From positions 27,285,158 to 27,349,157 of the forward strand of contig CP137675.1 in assembly GCA_037976565.1 (NCBI GenBank): a stretch of 64,000 nucleotides of DNA, read 5' to 3'. Positions 52,924-57,034 of the stretch are shown here, piece by piece (within the stretch, counting starts at the first letter, position 1; the number at the start of each line of letters is the position of its first letter). Made by a program: the position numbers and the translations under genes. The notes beneath the pieces are model-generated. The model did no database searches. It was not told the DNA's origin and saw only the letters and a program-made list of their open reading frames with translations. This stretch comes from Mesocentrotus franciscanus. Taxonomy: Eukaryota > Echinodermata > Echinoidea > Camarodonta > Strongylocentrotidae.

Positions 52924-54301
52924 CCTCCTTCGTTCTCCCTTTCTCCACTTCTCTCTTTCTCTTTTTCTCTCTCAACTTTCTCTTTCTCTTTGTTTTTTTC
53001 TTACATTTTTCGTCATTTTGATAGGGACACTTGGCCCCGTGCCCCCGTAGCTACGCCTCTTAATTTAGAAAAAGGGTGTGTCAAGAATAACAACGAAAAT
53101 AAAACTTCCTCGTCCTGCTTCTGAAATCGTAATTTGATACGTCGGGATTTCCTCGTGCAAGTTTGCCGTCAAGACCGATGATAGACCGTTTGCCGTTTGT
53201 GGTTTTTTTTTTCCTCTCATGTTGAAATCGGATGCTCTTATTGAATAAAAGTTTTATTCTATTTAGGGCCAGTTCGTAGGATCTTCAATTTGCTCCAGTG
53301 AGAGACAGCTTCTAGACTATTACGTTTTGTAAATAAAGAACTATTATTCTATATATGCTCTATAATCATAACTTTTAACGTTGGTTTCCTCTCGCCGCAA
53401 TCGTTACATGTTGCCCGAATATATGATTATTGTTCCAGGAATATTTTCGTTTGTTTATTTTGAAAGAAAACTATCTGAAATTGTCTCCGGGGGCAGACCC
53501 CCCGCGCCTCATATCCCTACCCAAGATTGGAGGTGCTAAATGATTTTTATTTTCTGTTTTGATTCGTTTGCAGGAATTACGACCACAGCTCCAACGACCA
53601 CTATAACGACCACAACTATTGTTACAACAACTGAGGACTGGGTACCCAGTGAATTTGAAGAATCCTCATACATTGAGAGCAGCGAGCAAGAGACTACCCC
53701 GTATCCAACAATGACAACAACAACAACAAGCATTCCTACAACACAGAGAGCAACTACCACCAACACGCCACAAGTCACAACAACGACGCCAACGACGACA
53801 GCAAGAACGACGCATAGGATCACAACGACGCCAGTGGTTACCACAACGACCAGACCACCAACAACGACCAGACCACCAACAACGACAACACCCACAACAA
53901 GGCCGACCACGACCACTCCAGCTACAACTCTAGCGACAACGAAAGTGCCAACAACATCGGACAGCAACAAGATTCCATTGGGTACAGTGAAAGCGCAGAC
54001 GACAGTTAAAAAGGGCGGGAACCACATTCCACGAGGGAGCGTAAATAACAAAGGCGCGCAGACGGAAAACAAAATCGTCATACTGTCGACGGTGCTCGGT
54101 GGTCTTCTCCTTATCGTTATCGTCTGCATTCTCCTCGTCATCATCGTCCGAATGAGGAAAAACGCCGGTCTGGCGAACTACCATCAATTCACCATGGAAG
54201 AAGCCGATAAGCCGGCGACTGAATCACGCGGATGGCATGAACTTAAATTCAGATCTTTTGGAGATAATTACAATCGTCTTGATGACAGCGATGCAATATA
54301 A
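4949..54301 (+). CDS. MAM-EGF-ShK-mucin type I transmembrane protein, 22 exons
   Basis: The 22 exons join to 3678 nt (1225 residues plus TAA) with GT-AG introns and consistent phases throughout. Residues 1-18 or so are a signal peptide. MAM1 spans about 20-187, MAM2 about 191-362, EGF1-4 366-602, ShK1 603-641, ShK2 642-679 and EGF5-12 680-983. A Thr-rich stalk covers 984-1150, one hydrophobic helix 1151-1175 and a cytoplasmic tail 1176-1225. The extracellular part should sit at the cell surface. MAM and EGF modules usually mediate adhesion or ligand binding, and EGF repeats with O-fucose and O-glucose sites resemble those of Notch and Delta. ShK modules (six Cys) occur in many extracellular enzymes and matrix proteins. 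I see no catalytic domain and recognise no named orthologue, so the function is unknown. I found no extra exon in the long introns, but a short one could be missed. Confidence 0.9.
7236..7920 (-). pseudogene. Non-LTR retrotransposon reverse transcriptase, 3' fragment
   Basis: Minus-strand translation gives the C-terminal end of a LINE reverse transcriptase. It reads [18 protein letters not shown], then [26 protein letters not shown], and finally [13 protein letters not shown] followed by a stop. These blocks are typical of Jockey/CR1-like elements. In-frame stops after MVCND and NLWRG and at least one frameshift show that it is dead. The 5' part of the element is absent. Confidence 0.85.
8369..8387 (+). 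repeat. (TAA)n microsatellite
   Basis: About six TAA/AAT units after a T/A-rich stretch; polymorphism is likely. Confidence 0.8.
9415..10090 (+). repeat. Degenerate minisatellite, unit around 30 bp
   Basis: Repeated AAAAGGGGCACTTATC-like blocks separated by GAGGTGAA or AGAAGTGAA-like spacers occur about twenty times, with irregular spacing and many substitutions. A further related stretch starts near 8980. All frames are broken, so it is not coding. Confidence 0.7.
11722..11881. mobile_element. MITE-like element with TGGGGGCGTTTCAT ends
   Basis: The left end TGGGGGCGTTTCAT and right end ATGAAACGCCCCCA form a perfect 14-bp terminal inverted repeat. Further imperfect pairing inside (CCGTTGGTTTTCACCGAC and GTCAGCGCTGACAGTTGTCGG) makes most of the 160 bp palindromic. 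No coding capacity. Confidence 0.75.
13160..13342. repeat. Long foldback (inverted repeat)
   Basis: Left blocks AAGACACACTTCTGCAAAG, TGTGTTTGAAG, AATATTGATAAAAGAATA and GGGTTTTCTG are matched in inverted order on the right by CAGAAAACC, TATTCTTTCATCAATATT, CTTCAAACACA and CTTGCAGAAATGTGTCTT. The arms are about 85 bp with a very short loop near 13252. Confidence 0.8.
13972..14034. mobile_element. Fragment of the GTTGCGATTGAT palindrome family
   Basis: Contains GTTGCGATTGATATCAATCGCAAC and CTCTTTATAAGACGGGGC, matching one end of the complete element at 42555-42714. The other end is missing. Confidence 0.6.
14920..15075 (+). CDS. Exon 2: N-terminal part of MAM domain 1
   Basis: The acceptor TTTTTTTTCCTAG and donor GTATGT bound a 156-nt phase 1-1 exon (residues 15-66). 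It shows the MAM start pattern C-x-F-D-x-E followed by C-G-W (CSFDKEV, CGWNLD), then a Trp and the [11 protein letters not shown] stretch. In MAM domains the latter precedes the G-x-Y-L strand encoded by the next exon. Confidence 0.92.
15978..16480. mobile_element. Interspersed repeat starting TTAAAGGGGAAGTCCACCCT
   Basis: The opening and the internal sequence (GTTTGAGAAAAATCGATTAA, TGACGTATCTTGCGAGC, CTCCCATTTGCCC) remind me of an abundant echinoderm repeat with TTAAAGGGGAAGT ends. The match is from memory and the right border is uncertain. It lies in intron 2. Confidence 0.45.
16701..16993 (+). CDS. Exon 3: core of MAM domain 1
   Basis: 293-nt exon, phase 1 to 0, residues 67-164. It carries GKYLLAQSS and then the central strand [16 protein letters not shown], matching the MAM core (usually C-L-x-F-x-Y-x-M-x-G). 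The usual cysteine is replaced here by leucine. W-R-Q-T-G and W-L-V-G-E follow, typical of the middle of MAM domains. Confidence 0.92.
17120..17260 (-). mobile_element. SINE/LINE 3' tail with (ATT)n microsatellite
   Basis: On the minus strand the order is GCGCTTAGAGAC, GCGCTATATAAA, then a long ATT run (17122-17192). The same order is found on the + strand at 39710-39770. The microsatellite therefore appears to be the simple-repeat tail of a retroposon. A short hairpin AGCACGACAT/ATGTCGTGCT lies at the other side. Confidence 0.55.
17575..17644 (+). CDS. Exon 4: C-terminal part of MAM domain 1
   Basis: 70-nt exon, phase 0 to 1, residues 165-187. It encodes [10 protein letters not shown] and [11 protein letters not shown], the conserved G-D-I-A-I-D-D-I end of MAM domains. 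The acceptor is TTTCTCTGCTTCAG and the donor GTAAGC. The final MAM cysteine is absent, in keeping with the missing partner in exon 3. Confidence 0.92.
18311..18440 (+). pseudogene. Decayed duplicate of the first MAM2 exon
   Basis: This intronic stretch aligns with exon 5 from the splice acceptor onward: CTCAATTCAGAA, GATTGTACCTT, GAGGAT, CTTCA, a Cys-Lys-Phe-Thr-Glu-Glu-Gly-Ser coding patch, and ACCGGCCC near the end. It carries frameshifts and an early in-phase stop when joined at the acceptor, and the donor end is degraded. It is probably a relic of a duplicated MAM exon. It lies about 200 bp upstream of the functional exon. Confidence 0.75.
18512..18670 (+). CDS. Exon 5: N-terminal part of MAM domain 2
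   Basis: 159-nt phase 1-1 exon (residues 188-240). It contains [18 protein letters not shown], the C-x-F-E start of a MAM domain with its second cysteine, then W-S-V-N and the [11 protein letters not shown] loop. The exon border positions match exon 2, showing that MAM1 and MAM2 have the same gene structure. Confidence 0.93.
18677..19756. mobile_element. Inverted-repeat DNA element (MITE-like or composite), ~1.08 kb
   Basis: The left end ACACACTAAGAAATAAGGG and the right end, read in reverse complement as ACACACTGAGAAATAAAGG, are inverted repeats. Further GGGTGCA/TGCACCC-rich stretches lie inside each end (18700-18850 and 19500-19740). The middle (18900-19480) is unrelated AT-rich DNA with a few TTAGGG-like repeats at 19189-19226. 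No transposase frame is visible, so it is non-autonomous. It occupies half of intron 5. Confidence 0.65.
19268..19330 (+). other. Possible tRNA relic or SINE head
   Basis: An A-box-like TAAGGTCAGCG is followed 30-40 bp later by a good B box, GGTTCGAATCC. No complete cloverleaf can be drawn. It may be a degraded tRNA-derived piece inside the inverted-repeat element. Confidence 0.3.
20693..20961 (+). CDS. Exon 6: core of MAM domain 2
   Basis: 269-nt exon, phase 1 to 0 (residues 241-330). It encodes [20 protein letters not shown] and the conserved core [15 protein letters not shown], with the MAM cysteine present, then L-W-Q-K-Q-G and W-L-E-G-V. The acceptor (CCGACAACGTAG) has a weak pyrimidine tract, but the phase and homology with exon 3 fix it. 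Confidence 0.92.
21323..21428 (+). CDS. Exon 7: C-terminal part of MAM domain 2 and linker
   Basis: 106-nt exon, phase 0 to 1 (residues 331-365). It carries [10 protein letters not shown] and [15 protein letters not shown], the standard MAM end with its last cysteine, then a short acidic linker (NQEYYDMS). Donor GTGAGT. Confidence 0.93.
22156..22228 (-). tRNA. tRNA-Thr (AGU), intronic copy
   Basis: Reverse complement of the array tRNA, identical in the cloverleaf (73 nt, anticodon AGT, GGTTCAAATCC). A run of six T follows on the minus strand. It lies in intron 7 of the large gene, antisense to it. Its 3' flank (22010-22155) is very similar to that of the copy at 36372. Confidence 0.95.
22680..22730 (+). 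repeat. (CT)n microsatellite
   Basis: Imperfect CT run between the two intronic tRNA genes. Confidence 0.85.
22917..22989 (-). tRNA. tRNA-Thr (AGU), intronic copy
   Basis: Second minus-strand copy in intron 7, 73 nt, with cloverleaf identical to the array copies and a TTTTT terminator. Its far flanks differ from its neighbour at 22156, but the -38 upstream region shares a TTTGATTGGAATA motif. Confidence 0.95.
23770..23935 (+). mobile_element. tRNA-derived SINE, 5'-truncated
   Basis: Contains the B box GGTTCGAAGCC (23785-23795), followed by GTCGATGCGCTCGTGCTCTT, TGGTAAGGAATCCATCCTC and ATTACCAAGTCCCTC. A similar order of blocks is found in the longer copy at 62009. The A box is missing. The last part is included in the 193-bp tandem duplication that follows. 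Confidence 0.7.
23863..24248 (+). repeat. Perfect 193-bp tandem duplication
   Basis: Bases 23863-24055 are repeated without visible change at 24056-24248. The unit begins within a SINE tail (TTTAAAGCCGGCTGTCCCC) and ends at GTATGTTTCTTATTTTT, about 30 bp before the EGF1 exon. Perfect identity means a very recent event or an assembly duplication. Confidence 0.92.
24278..24397 (+). CDS. Exon 8: EGF-like domain 1
   Basis: 120-nt phase 1-1 exon (residues 366-405) with the six-cysteine pattern C-x4-C-x5-C-x9-C-x-C-x8-C, starting DLCANQPC and ending WTGQIC. No O-fucose consensus (CLNDGLC). The acceptor follows a long pyrimidine tract. Confidence 0.94.
24444..24520 (+). repeat. (CT)n microsatellite in intron 8
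   Basis: Nearly perfect CT run about 50 bp after the EGF1 donor. A second run (24702-24728) ends close to the EGF2 acceptor. Confidence 0.95.
24702..24728 (+). repeat. (CT)n run near the EGF2 acceptor
   Basis: The run and the following TCTGTCTGTCTATCTCTCTTCCAG form the pyrimidine tract of exon 9. Confidence 0.9.
24755..25093 (+). CDS. Exon 9: EGF-like domain 2 with large glycosylated insert
   Basis: 339-nt phase 1-1 exon (residues 406-518). The EGF framework is present (CSSNPC, CLNEGQC, then [14 protein letters not shown]), but the loop between cysteines 3 and 4 has 81 residues instead of about 8. The loop has a Pro-rich part, then five exact 7-residue repeats G-N-x-[S/T]-x-x-x at residues 459-493 (bases 24913-25017, 21-bp unit). 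Each repeat carries one N-glycosylation sequon, and two more (NYT, NMT) lie upstream. The acceptor is fed by a CT microsatellite. Confidence 0.93.
25354..25476 (+). CDS. Exon 10: EGF-like domain 3
   Basis: 123-nt phase 1-1 exon (residues 519-559), with CVNNPC, CAHGGTC (O-fucose consensus), YTCEC and WSGVNC. Good acceptor (TTGCTTCCTTACAG) and donor GTAAGA. Confidence 0.94.
26258..26386 (+). CDS. Exon 11: EGF-like domain 4 (calcium-binding type)
   Basis: 129-nt phase 1-1 exon (residues 560-602). It starts DFNEC, as in calcium-binding EGF. The first loop is longer than usual ([11 protein letters not shown]) and holds two sequons. CENGGTC has the O-fucose site, and C-I-N-x4-F-x-C-x-C fits the Asn/Asp hydroxylation consensus. 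The acceptor is weak (CATTCATGCCGTAG). Confidence 0.92.
26400..26474 (+). ncRNA. Candidate miRNA-like hairpin in intron 11
   Basis: Arms 26400-26425 and 26449-26474 pair over 22 of 26 bases, with a central 4-nt internal bulge and a 23-nt loop. The left arm starts TATGGCAGGCA and the right arm ends TGCCTGCCATA. It begins 14 nt after the splice donor. Size and shape fit a pre-miRNA, but a small palindromic transposon remnant is equally possible without expression data. Confidence 0.35.
27292..27408 (+). CDS. Exon 12: ShK domain 1
   Basis: 117-nt phase 1-1 exon (residues 603-641) with the six-cysteine ShKT layout: C..C-x2-W-x5-C-x3-N-P-x-Y-M-x3-C-x3-C-x2-C. The C-terminal part is YCRLSCGVC. The Lys-Tyr pair of the potassium-channel-blocking anemone peptides is absent (N-Y-M instead), so this is a structural module. 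Confidence 0.93.
28330..28443 (+). CDS. Exon 13: ShK domain 2
   Basis: 114-nt phase 1-1 exon (residues 642-679): [22 protein letters not shown] and CQKSCSAC. It resembles ShK1 closely enough to suggest duplication of one exon. Donor GTGAGT. Confidence 0.93.
29188..29295 (+). CDS. Exon 14: EGF-like domain 5
   Basis: 108-nt phase 1-1 exon (residues 680-715): D-E-CFSNPC (O-glucose consensus), CFNGGSC (O-fucose consensus) and C-T-D-x4-Y-x-C-x-C (hydroxylation consensus). It lacks the usual D-I-D start of the later repeats and is the shortest EGF exon. Confidence 0.94.
   Translation, partial: TNVSRILALMEARVLTVITHTHAHVCLASKERTVK
29977..30090 (+). CDS. Exon 15: EGF-like domain 6 (calcium-binding type)
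   Basis: 114-nt phase 1-1 exon (residues 716-753): NIDEC start, CSSAPC (O-glucose), CMNGGTC (O-fucose) and C-V-D-x4-Y-x-C-x-C hydroxylation motif. Donor GTAAGT. Confidence 0.94.
30335..30353 (+). repeat. (CT)n short microsatellite
   Basis: About nine CT units in intron 15. Confidence 0.8.
30589..30702 (+). CDS. Exon 16: EGF-like domain 7
   Basis: 114-nt phase 1-1 exon (residues 754-791): V-D-E-C start, CSTVPC (Thr in place of the O-glucose Ser), CLNGASC (O-fucose) and FNCTC. Leucine replaces the hydroxylated Asp/Asn, so calcium binding may be weaker. Confidence 0.94.
31757..31870 (+). CDS. Exon 17: EGF-like domain 8 (calcium-binding type)
   Basis: 114-nt phase 1-1 exon (residues 792-829): DIDEC, CAESPC, CSNGGTC (O-fucose) and C-I-D-x4-F-x-C-x-C (hydroxylation consensus). 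Confidence 0.94.
32450..32500 (+). repeat. CT-rich repeat in intron 17
   Basis: TCTCTCTCTCTCTCTTTC and similar, about 85 bp before the exon 18 acceptor. Confidence 0.8.
32583..32702 (+). CDS. Exon 18: EGF-like domain 9
   Basis: 120-nt phase 1-1 exon (residues 830-869): DFNEC, CHSNPC (O-glucose), CLNGGSC (O-fucose), then a longer C3-C4 loop with two extra residues ([14 protein letters not shown]), which breaks the hydroxylation consensus. Confidence 0.94.
33037..33190 (+). repeat. (GTA/TAG)n trinucleotide repeat in intron 18
   Basis: Interrupted AGT/GTA units with CGT interruptions, about 150 bp, starting roughly 270 bp before the EGF10 exon. Confidence 0.9.
33308..33421 (+). CDS. Exon 19: EGF-like domain 10 (calcium-binding type)
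   Basis: 114-nt phase 1-1 exon (residues 870-907): EINEC, CVSLPC (O-glucose), CENGATC (O-fucose) and C-I-D-x4-F-x-C-x-C. Confidence 0.94.
34390..34520 (+). repeat. (CTT/CTC)n repeat upstream of the EGF11 acceptor
   Basis: About 130 bp of almost pure pyrimidine ending about 10 bp before the acceptor of exon 20; it acts as its polypyrimidine tract. Confidence 0.9.
34532..34645 (+). CDS. Exon 20: EGF-like domain 11 (calcium-binding type)
   Basis: 114-nt phase 1-1 exon (residues 908-945): NIDEC, CASGPC (O-glucose), CVSGGTC (O-fucose) and C-I-D-x4-Y-x-C-x-C. The acceptor follows a long CTT/CTC microsatellite (34390-34520). Confidence 0.94.
34748..35073. repeat. Inverted repeat, arms about 47 bp
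   Basis: Left arm 34748-34794 (ACTTCGAAAACTTC to GAGCCCTCATCG) and right arm 35025-35073 (CGATGAGGGCTCTATATATT to GTTTTCGAAGT) are imperfect reverse complements about 230 bp apart. It may be a small DNA element. Confidence 0.6.
36372..36445 (-). tRNA. tRNA-Thr (AGU), intronic copy with full D loop
   Basis: 74-nt cloverleaf, one base longer than the other copies: the D arm reads TTAGTTGGTTAAAGC instead of TTAGTTGGTAAAGC. Anticodon AGT, acceptor and T arm are the same, and a TTTTT terminator is present. It lies in intron 20, antisense to the host gene. About 150 bp of its 3' flank match the copy at 22156. Confidence 0.95.
36650..36690 (+). repeat. (CT)n microsatellite
   Basis: About 20 CT units, 200 bp from the tRNA gene at 36372. 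Confidence 0.9.
39693..39775 (+). mobile_element. SINE-like 3' end with GCGCTATATAAA and ATT tail
   Basis: GTAAAGCGCTTAGAGACG, AAGCGCTATATAAAT and AATTATTATATTATATTA. It matches the minus-strand element at 17120-17260. The body upstream is not recognisable. Confidence 0.5.
40484..40677. mobile_element. MITE-like element with TACAGTCAAAYCTG ends
   Basis: Ends TACAGTCAAACCTG and CAGATTTGACTGTA are inverted repeats with a terminal TA. Inside, CTGTCTACAAAGACCAC and close variants are repeated four times. Size (194 bp) and ends suggest a Tc1/mariner-type non-autonomous element. Confidence 0.7.
40750..41061. mobile_element. MITE-like element with GGGGGTGTTTCACAAAGATC ends
   Basis: The left end (GGGGGTGTTTCACAAAGATC, CTAAGTTGAACTTATCTC, TAAGTTGGACTT) is matched by an inverted right end of about 50 bp. 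The centre is AT-rich with no frame. The same family occurs at 57035-57401. Confidence 0.8.
42555..42714. mobile_element. Palindromic MITE with TGGGGCCCGTCTTACAAAG ends
   Basis: Outer ends TGGGGCCCGTCTTACAAAG and CTTTGTAAGACGGGGCCCA are near-perfect inverted repeats, and the interior is made of GTTGCGATTGATATCAATCGCAAC-like short palindromes. Relatives: 13972-14034, 29331-29368 and 47456-47618. Confidence 0.8.
43391..43874. mobile_element. MITE-like element with AAAGATGTTGTATTGCCCT ends
   Basis: Left end CCTAAAAA..AAAGATGTTGTATTGCCCT and right end AGGGCAATACAACATCTTT..TTTTTAGG are inverted repeats of about 30 bp. GACCGACCCA-like blocks sit inside both ends in inverted orientation. About 484 bp, non-coding. 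Confidence 0.78.
44017..44085 (+). repeat. (CT)n(CA)n compound microsatellite
   Basis: CT run followed by ACACACAC with a few interruptions. Confidence 0.9.
45249..45414. mobile_element. MITE-like element with TAGGGACTTTTAGATTT ends
   Basis: Left TAGGGACTTTTAGATTT and right AAAATCTAAAAGTCCCTA are inverted repeats. They continue as GTGGACTGCCACGTG and CGTGGCAGTCCAC inside. 166 bp, with TA at both borders that may be the target duplication. Confidence 0.8.
47230..47312 (+). repeat. (CT)n microsatellite upstream of the EGF12 acceptor
   Basis: About 80 bp of CT-rich sequence ending about 20 bp before exon 21. Confidence 0.9.
47332..47445 (+). CDS. Exon 21: EGF-like domain 12 (calcium-binding type)
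   Basis: 114-nt phase 1-1 exon (residues 946-983): DFDEC, CQSAPC (O-glucose) and CDNGGTC (O-fucose). His replaces the aromatic residue of the hydroxylation consensus. It is separated by 12.7 kb from exon 20. The acceptor is preceded by a CT microsatellite and the donor is followed after about 10 bp by a palindromic element. Confidence 0.94.
47456..47618. mobile_element. Palindromic MITE starting 10 bp after the exon 21 donor
   Basis: Diverged member of the 42555 family: left CTGTCTTATAAAGAGTTGCG, inner GATTGATCCGAATCAATCGC, right GTAACTGTTTTAAAGAAGAG and GCCCAG. Inner palindromes are partly decayed. Confidence 0.65.
47811..48180 (+). repeat. (CTT)n followed by (CT)n pyrimidine tract
   Basis: CTT/CTC units to about 48000, then CT runs from 48060 to 48180, with a short unique stretch between. 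Strong strand asymmetry, all pyrimidine on the + strand. Confidence 0.92.
48624..48830 (+). mobile_element. tRNA-derived SINE
   Basis: An A-box-like TGGTCTAATGGG near 48631 and a B box GGTTCGAGTCC (48679-48689) head a body containing TTTAGCAAGACATTAATC, AAATGGGTACCTGGTGGG and TGTCAGCGCC. This head-and-body layout is typical of tRNA-derived SINEs in marine invertebrates. No anticodon stem is conserved, so it is not a functional tRNA. Confidence 0.75.
49111..49332. mobile_element. Degenerate element with CAGTGGCGGATCC / CCACTGG ends
   Basis: ACCAGTGGCGGATCCAGG on the left and GGAGACTCCACTGGTT on the right, with GGGGGGGGCACGTGTCCC near the right end. CACGTGTCC and GTAGCTACGCC blocks recur near 53020-53060 and 58230-58265, suggesting a scattered family. 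Confidence 0.5.
51796..52340. mobile_element. Inverted-repeat element with TTTAAAGGTACTATGTCCC ends
   Basis: Left TTTAAAGGTACTATGTCCC plus TTTGCAGGCCAA, and right TTGGCTGGAAAAGGGACATAG plus TATCTTTAAAG, are imperfect inverted repeats of about 33 bp. 545 bp, no coding frame. Confidence 0.75.
52876..52922 (+). repeat. (CT)n(CA)n compound microsatellite
   Basis: Seven CT units followed by about fifteen CA units. Confidence 0.95.
53574..54301 (+). CDS. Exon 22: mucin-like stalk, transmembrane helix, cytoplasmic tail
   Basis: Last exon (728 nt, entered in phase 1, ends TAA). Residues 984-1112 are mostly Thr with Pro and a short acidic break ([18 protein letters not shown]), which should be densely O-glycosylated. 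Residues 1151-1175 (bases 54074-54148) form one hydrophobic helix, followed by the stop-transfer RMRK. The 50-residue tail contains YHQF and YNRL, both YxxPhi sorting motifs, and ends DAI, a possible class III PDZ ligand. These motif roles are inferred. Confidence 0.93.
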
Positions 54302-54749
54302 CACCTTTCTTTCGAGATCGTCATTAATTTTTTTAACCGTTATCGAGGCATGCCATTCAGTTTTATGACTAGATATGACTATTGTACGTGCTTCATTTGT
54401 TCTGAGGATGAAAAATCATAAATCAGTACGGATGTTTAGAGTTTCTTCTTGTTGATTTCGCAATATTGTGTTGAAGAATTAGTACTTTTTTATTGAATAT
54501 TTGTCTCATTTGCCAGAGATTCAAGCAACGTGTACTGATGATGAGCGCGTATTTTGCTAAGTTATTTAAAACATTGTGGGATGATTGACAAGTAGAAAGG
54601 TACTCGGTTTTCACGTCATCTAATATTTATTGTTTGTTCAGATAGGACGTAACCCGATTACCGCGTTTGCCCCTCTCCCTCCCCCAGTATTCTGGAGACG
54701 CCCAAGTTCCTAGATATGACATCTCACGTTTCAGAATATGGAAGACCAT

Positions 54750-54960
54750 CCTCCTCCTCCTCCTCCTCCTCCTCCTCCTCCTCCTCCTCCTCCTCCTCCT
54801 CCTCCTCCTCCTCCTCCTCCCTCCTCCTCCTCCCTCCTCCTCCTCTTCTTCCTCTTCCTCCTCTCCCTCCACCTCATCTTCCTCCTTCTCCTCCCCCTTC
54901 CTCTTCCTCCTCTCCCTCCGCCTCATCTTCCTCCTTCTCCTCCCCCTCCTCCTCCTCCTC
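54750..54960 (+). repeat. (TCC/CTC)n microsatellite
   Basis: Long trinucleotide run, pure to about 54820 and then interrupted by CTT and CCC. It lies in the probable 3' UTR and creates long spurious Ser, Pro or Leu open frames. Confidence 0.95.
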
Positions 54961-56195
54961 CCCTGCTCCTACATTGTACATAGTACCTACATTGTGGGGG
55001 CAAGAATTGTTGAAAAGCATTAATGGGGAACTGAATGTATTTTGTAAATGGAAAAGATGGGCAAAAGTAAAGTTTTTCAGAAAACAAATTGGAAGAAAAA
55101 TAGGTTTGCTCCTCTATCGGAAAAAGGTGGGAGGGCACCCCCCCCCCCCGCATTCTCCAGCGATATACTTATATTTATTTTCACTACCTATTAGATCCAT
55201 ACTTGACCTGCGATCATCCTCTCTCTCGTGATGCACAAACGAAACTCGAAATGAATTTAGATTTATGTTTCGGAGACGCCTACCTAATCTTTTTATAATT
55301 GGTCATGTTGTGTTAAGGTAATCGAACCGTACAGTAGTTACGAGTGCGTTTTGCAGAGCAAACCCGGAGATTGGTCTATTAGTGAAACAATTACTAGTTT
55401 CAAGGATATTTTCAACAATTTAATCCGTCTTATTTATGAACTCTCGGACATGTCGAAGTCGAAAGGTGCAAACACTGCGATCCGTTTAATAGTCTTTTTA
55501 AAATATATTACTGTAAAGTCTGCGTGCAAATTATTGATCTTTTCATTTGAATGGCACTTGTGTCTTGCAATTCTTGTGAAGTAAAATAGATCGATTGAAT
55601 TACTTCGACATTGTTTTAGTGTAGCTTCAGTCATTTGTGTGTGGGGTGGGGTGAGTGGACCGGTCTTATATACGAGGTGCATACCATGCAAGGGAGCGAT
55701 GCGACGAAGCCGCGTGATGTTGGCTCGTACCCTCTTCTTTTTCTACTCCCATTCATATTCATTTCTTTTTATTCTGTGTTCTTATTTTTTTCTTCTTTCG
55801 TTTGTTTTTGTTAGATTGACATGTTTGGGGGACCGTTGTGCCCCACCGATAGGCACTTTCTTGTATATGTTAATAATGTCTCCCGAGGAAAAGTTTATAA
55901 ATGAAACTCTTTGTATAAATGTACATGTATGTAAAGTCTTTTTGAAATCCTTGCATAAAGTGCCTGACATGACTCACAAAAGCATAATAATACATAGTCA
56001 GAAAGATGTAAAACTTCAATTACAATATTTTTTTTCTTTTTTTACAGTACTCAACAACCCCTTAACATAATTTGTCTAAAATTTAAACGGTAGCGTACAT
56101 AATAGTGAATTAATGTATTTTATGATGAATTGTAAATATAATAGTTTTCAAAAGATATAACCATGAAAAAATATCGAATGCCTATAACAGGTGAC

Positions 56196-56201
56196 AATAA
56201 A
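56196..56201 (+). promoter_or_regulatory. Candidate poly(A) signal AATAAA
   Basis: First AATAAA found after the stop codon at 54301, about 1.9 kb downstream. A second AATAAA lies at 56357-56362. Confidence 0.4.
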
Positions 56202-56236
56202 AATTCGTAAATGTACAGTAAAAACTAAATCTTATT

Positions 56237-56246
<10 letters not shown>

Positions 56247-56271
<25 letters not shown>

Positions 56272-56272
56272 T
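56247..56272 (+). repeat. (CT)n microsatellite in 3' region
   Basis: Short C run followed by about 12 CT units, between the two AATAAA signals. Confidence 0.9.
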
Positions 56273-56356
56273 TTTAAATATATCATATTATGTCATTTTA
56301 CAAGTCTACAAGTAGATATGTATGGTTGTTGATGTTTTTATATAATGTGCATATCT

Positions 56357-56362
56357 AATAAA
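56357..56362 (+). promoter_or_regulatory. Candidate poly(A) signal AATAAA (second)
   Basis: CTAATAAAACATATTGTTGG context, with a T/G-rich segment following. It could be the main or an alternative 3' end of the large gene. Confidence 0.4.
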
Positions 56363-57034
56363 ACATATTGTTGGACACACGAACAAGATGATCGAATTTG
56401 ATCAGTGCAATATGTGTTTCTACTCCGTTTTTATTTCGTGATTTGTGTTTAATGCATGATGTAATGCAATTAGAATATACATTCAATTGACTCATTATTT
56501 CTTCTCCTGTACGTATATTCTCTTTCAATCTTTCAACATGTTGTTAATGTTTTTGTTCTTTTCTTCTTCTTTTTTTTGTATTCATTTGTTTTTGTTTTCT
56601 TCAAAATACGAGACCAGATAAAACTTTGTGATAATTTTATTCGAATTCATGGTTTCGTCTTCCGAGAACACAGGTTGACACATTATTATATTTCCATATC
56701 ATAGTCACAATAGATTCGATATTGATTTACCTCATTAAAGATGGCTCTGTGGTGTGACACCCCGTCCCTTGAAAGTTTCTGCCGACAAATTGGGAATTTT
56801 AAGCTTTGGGGCTTGGGCGAATCTTTAGAAAAGTGATTGCTTGCTCTTGCTTAATTGCTTATTTATTTGATAAAAGTGAGACTATGGCGTTATCATCATT
56901 ATGACAACCTAAATTTAATGTTTAAAATGGTCCAAAATGATGCCCCCATCATGGAGTGGTTTTACAGACCAGAATTAGAGTCCATGATCACCAAATCAAA
57001 CGTGATGTTAAGGCTCCATGATGATAGCAAACCA

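Larger units (their letters stand above)
47446..53573 (+). other. Intron 21 (6.1 kb)
   Basis: No exon seen. Holds a palindromic element (47456), CTT and CT repeats (47811-48180), a tRNA-derived SINE (48624), a degenerate inverted element (49111-49332), a TIR element (51796-52340) and a CT/CA repeat (52876-52922). Confidence 0.6.
54302..56380 (+). other. Probable 3' UTR and downstream region
   Basis: No coding sequence. Holds a TCC/CTC microsatellite (54750-54960), a C run near 55139, and a CT run at 56247-56272. Two AATAAA signals (56196 and 56357) are the first good poly(A) signals after the stop, so the 3' UTR may be about 2 kb. Confidence 0.45.

Noticed and set aside
53536..54144. 202-codon Val-rich frame on the - strand
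   Set aside because: Antisense shadow of the Thr-rich stalk exon (ACA/ACG codons read backwards as Val/Cys).
54716..55231. Long Ser/Pro or Leu-rich frames after the large gene
   Set aside because: Produced entirely by the TCC/CTC microsatellite read in three frames.
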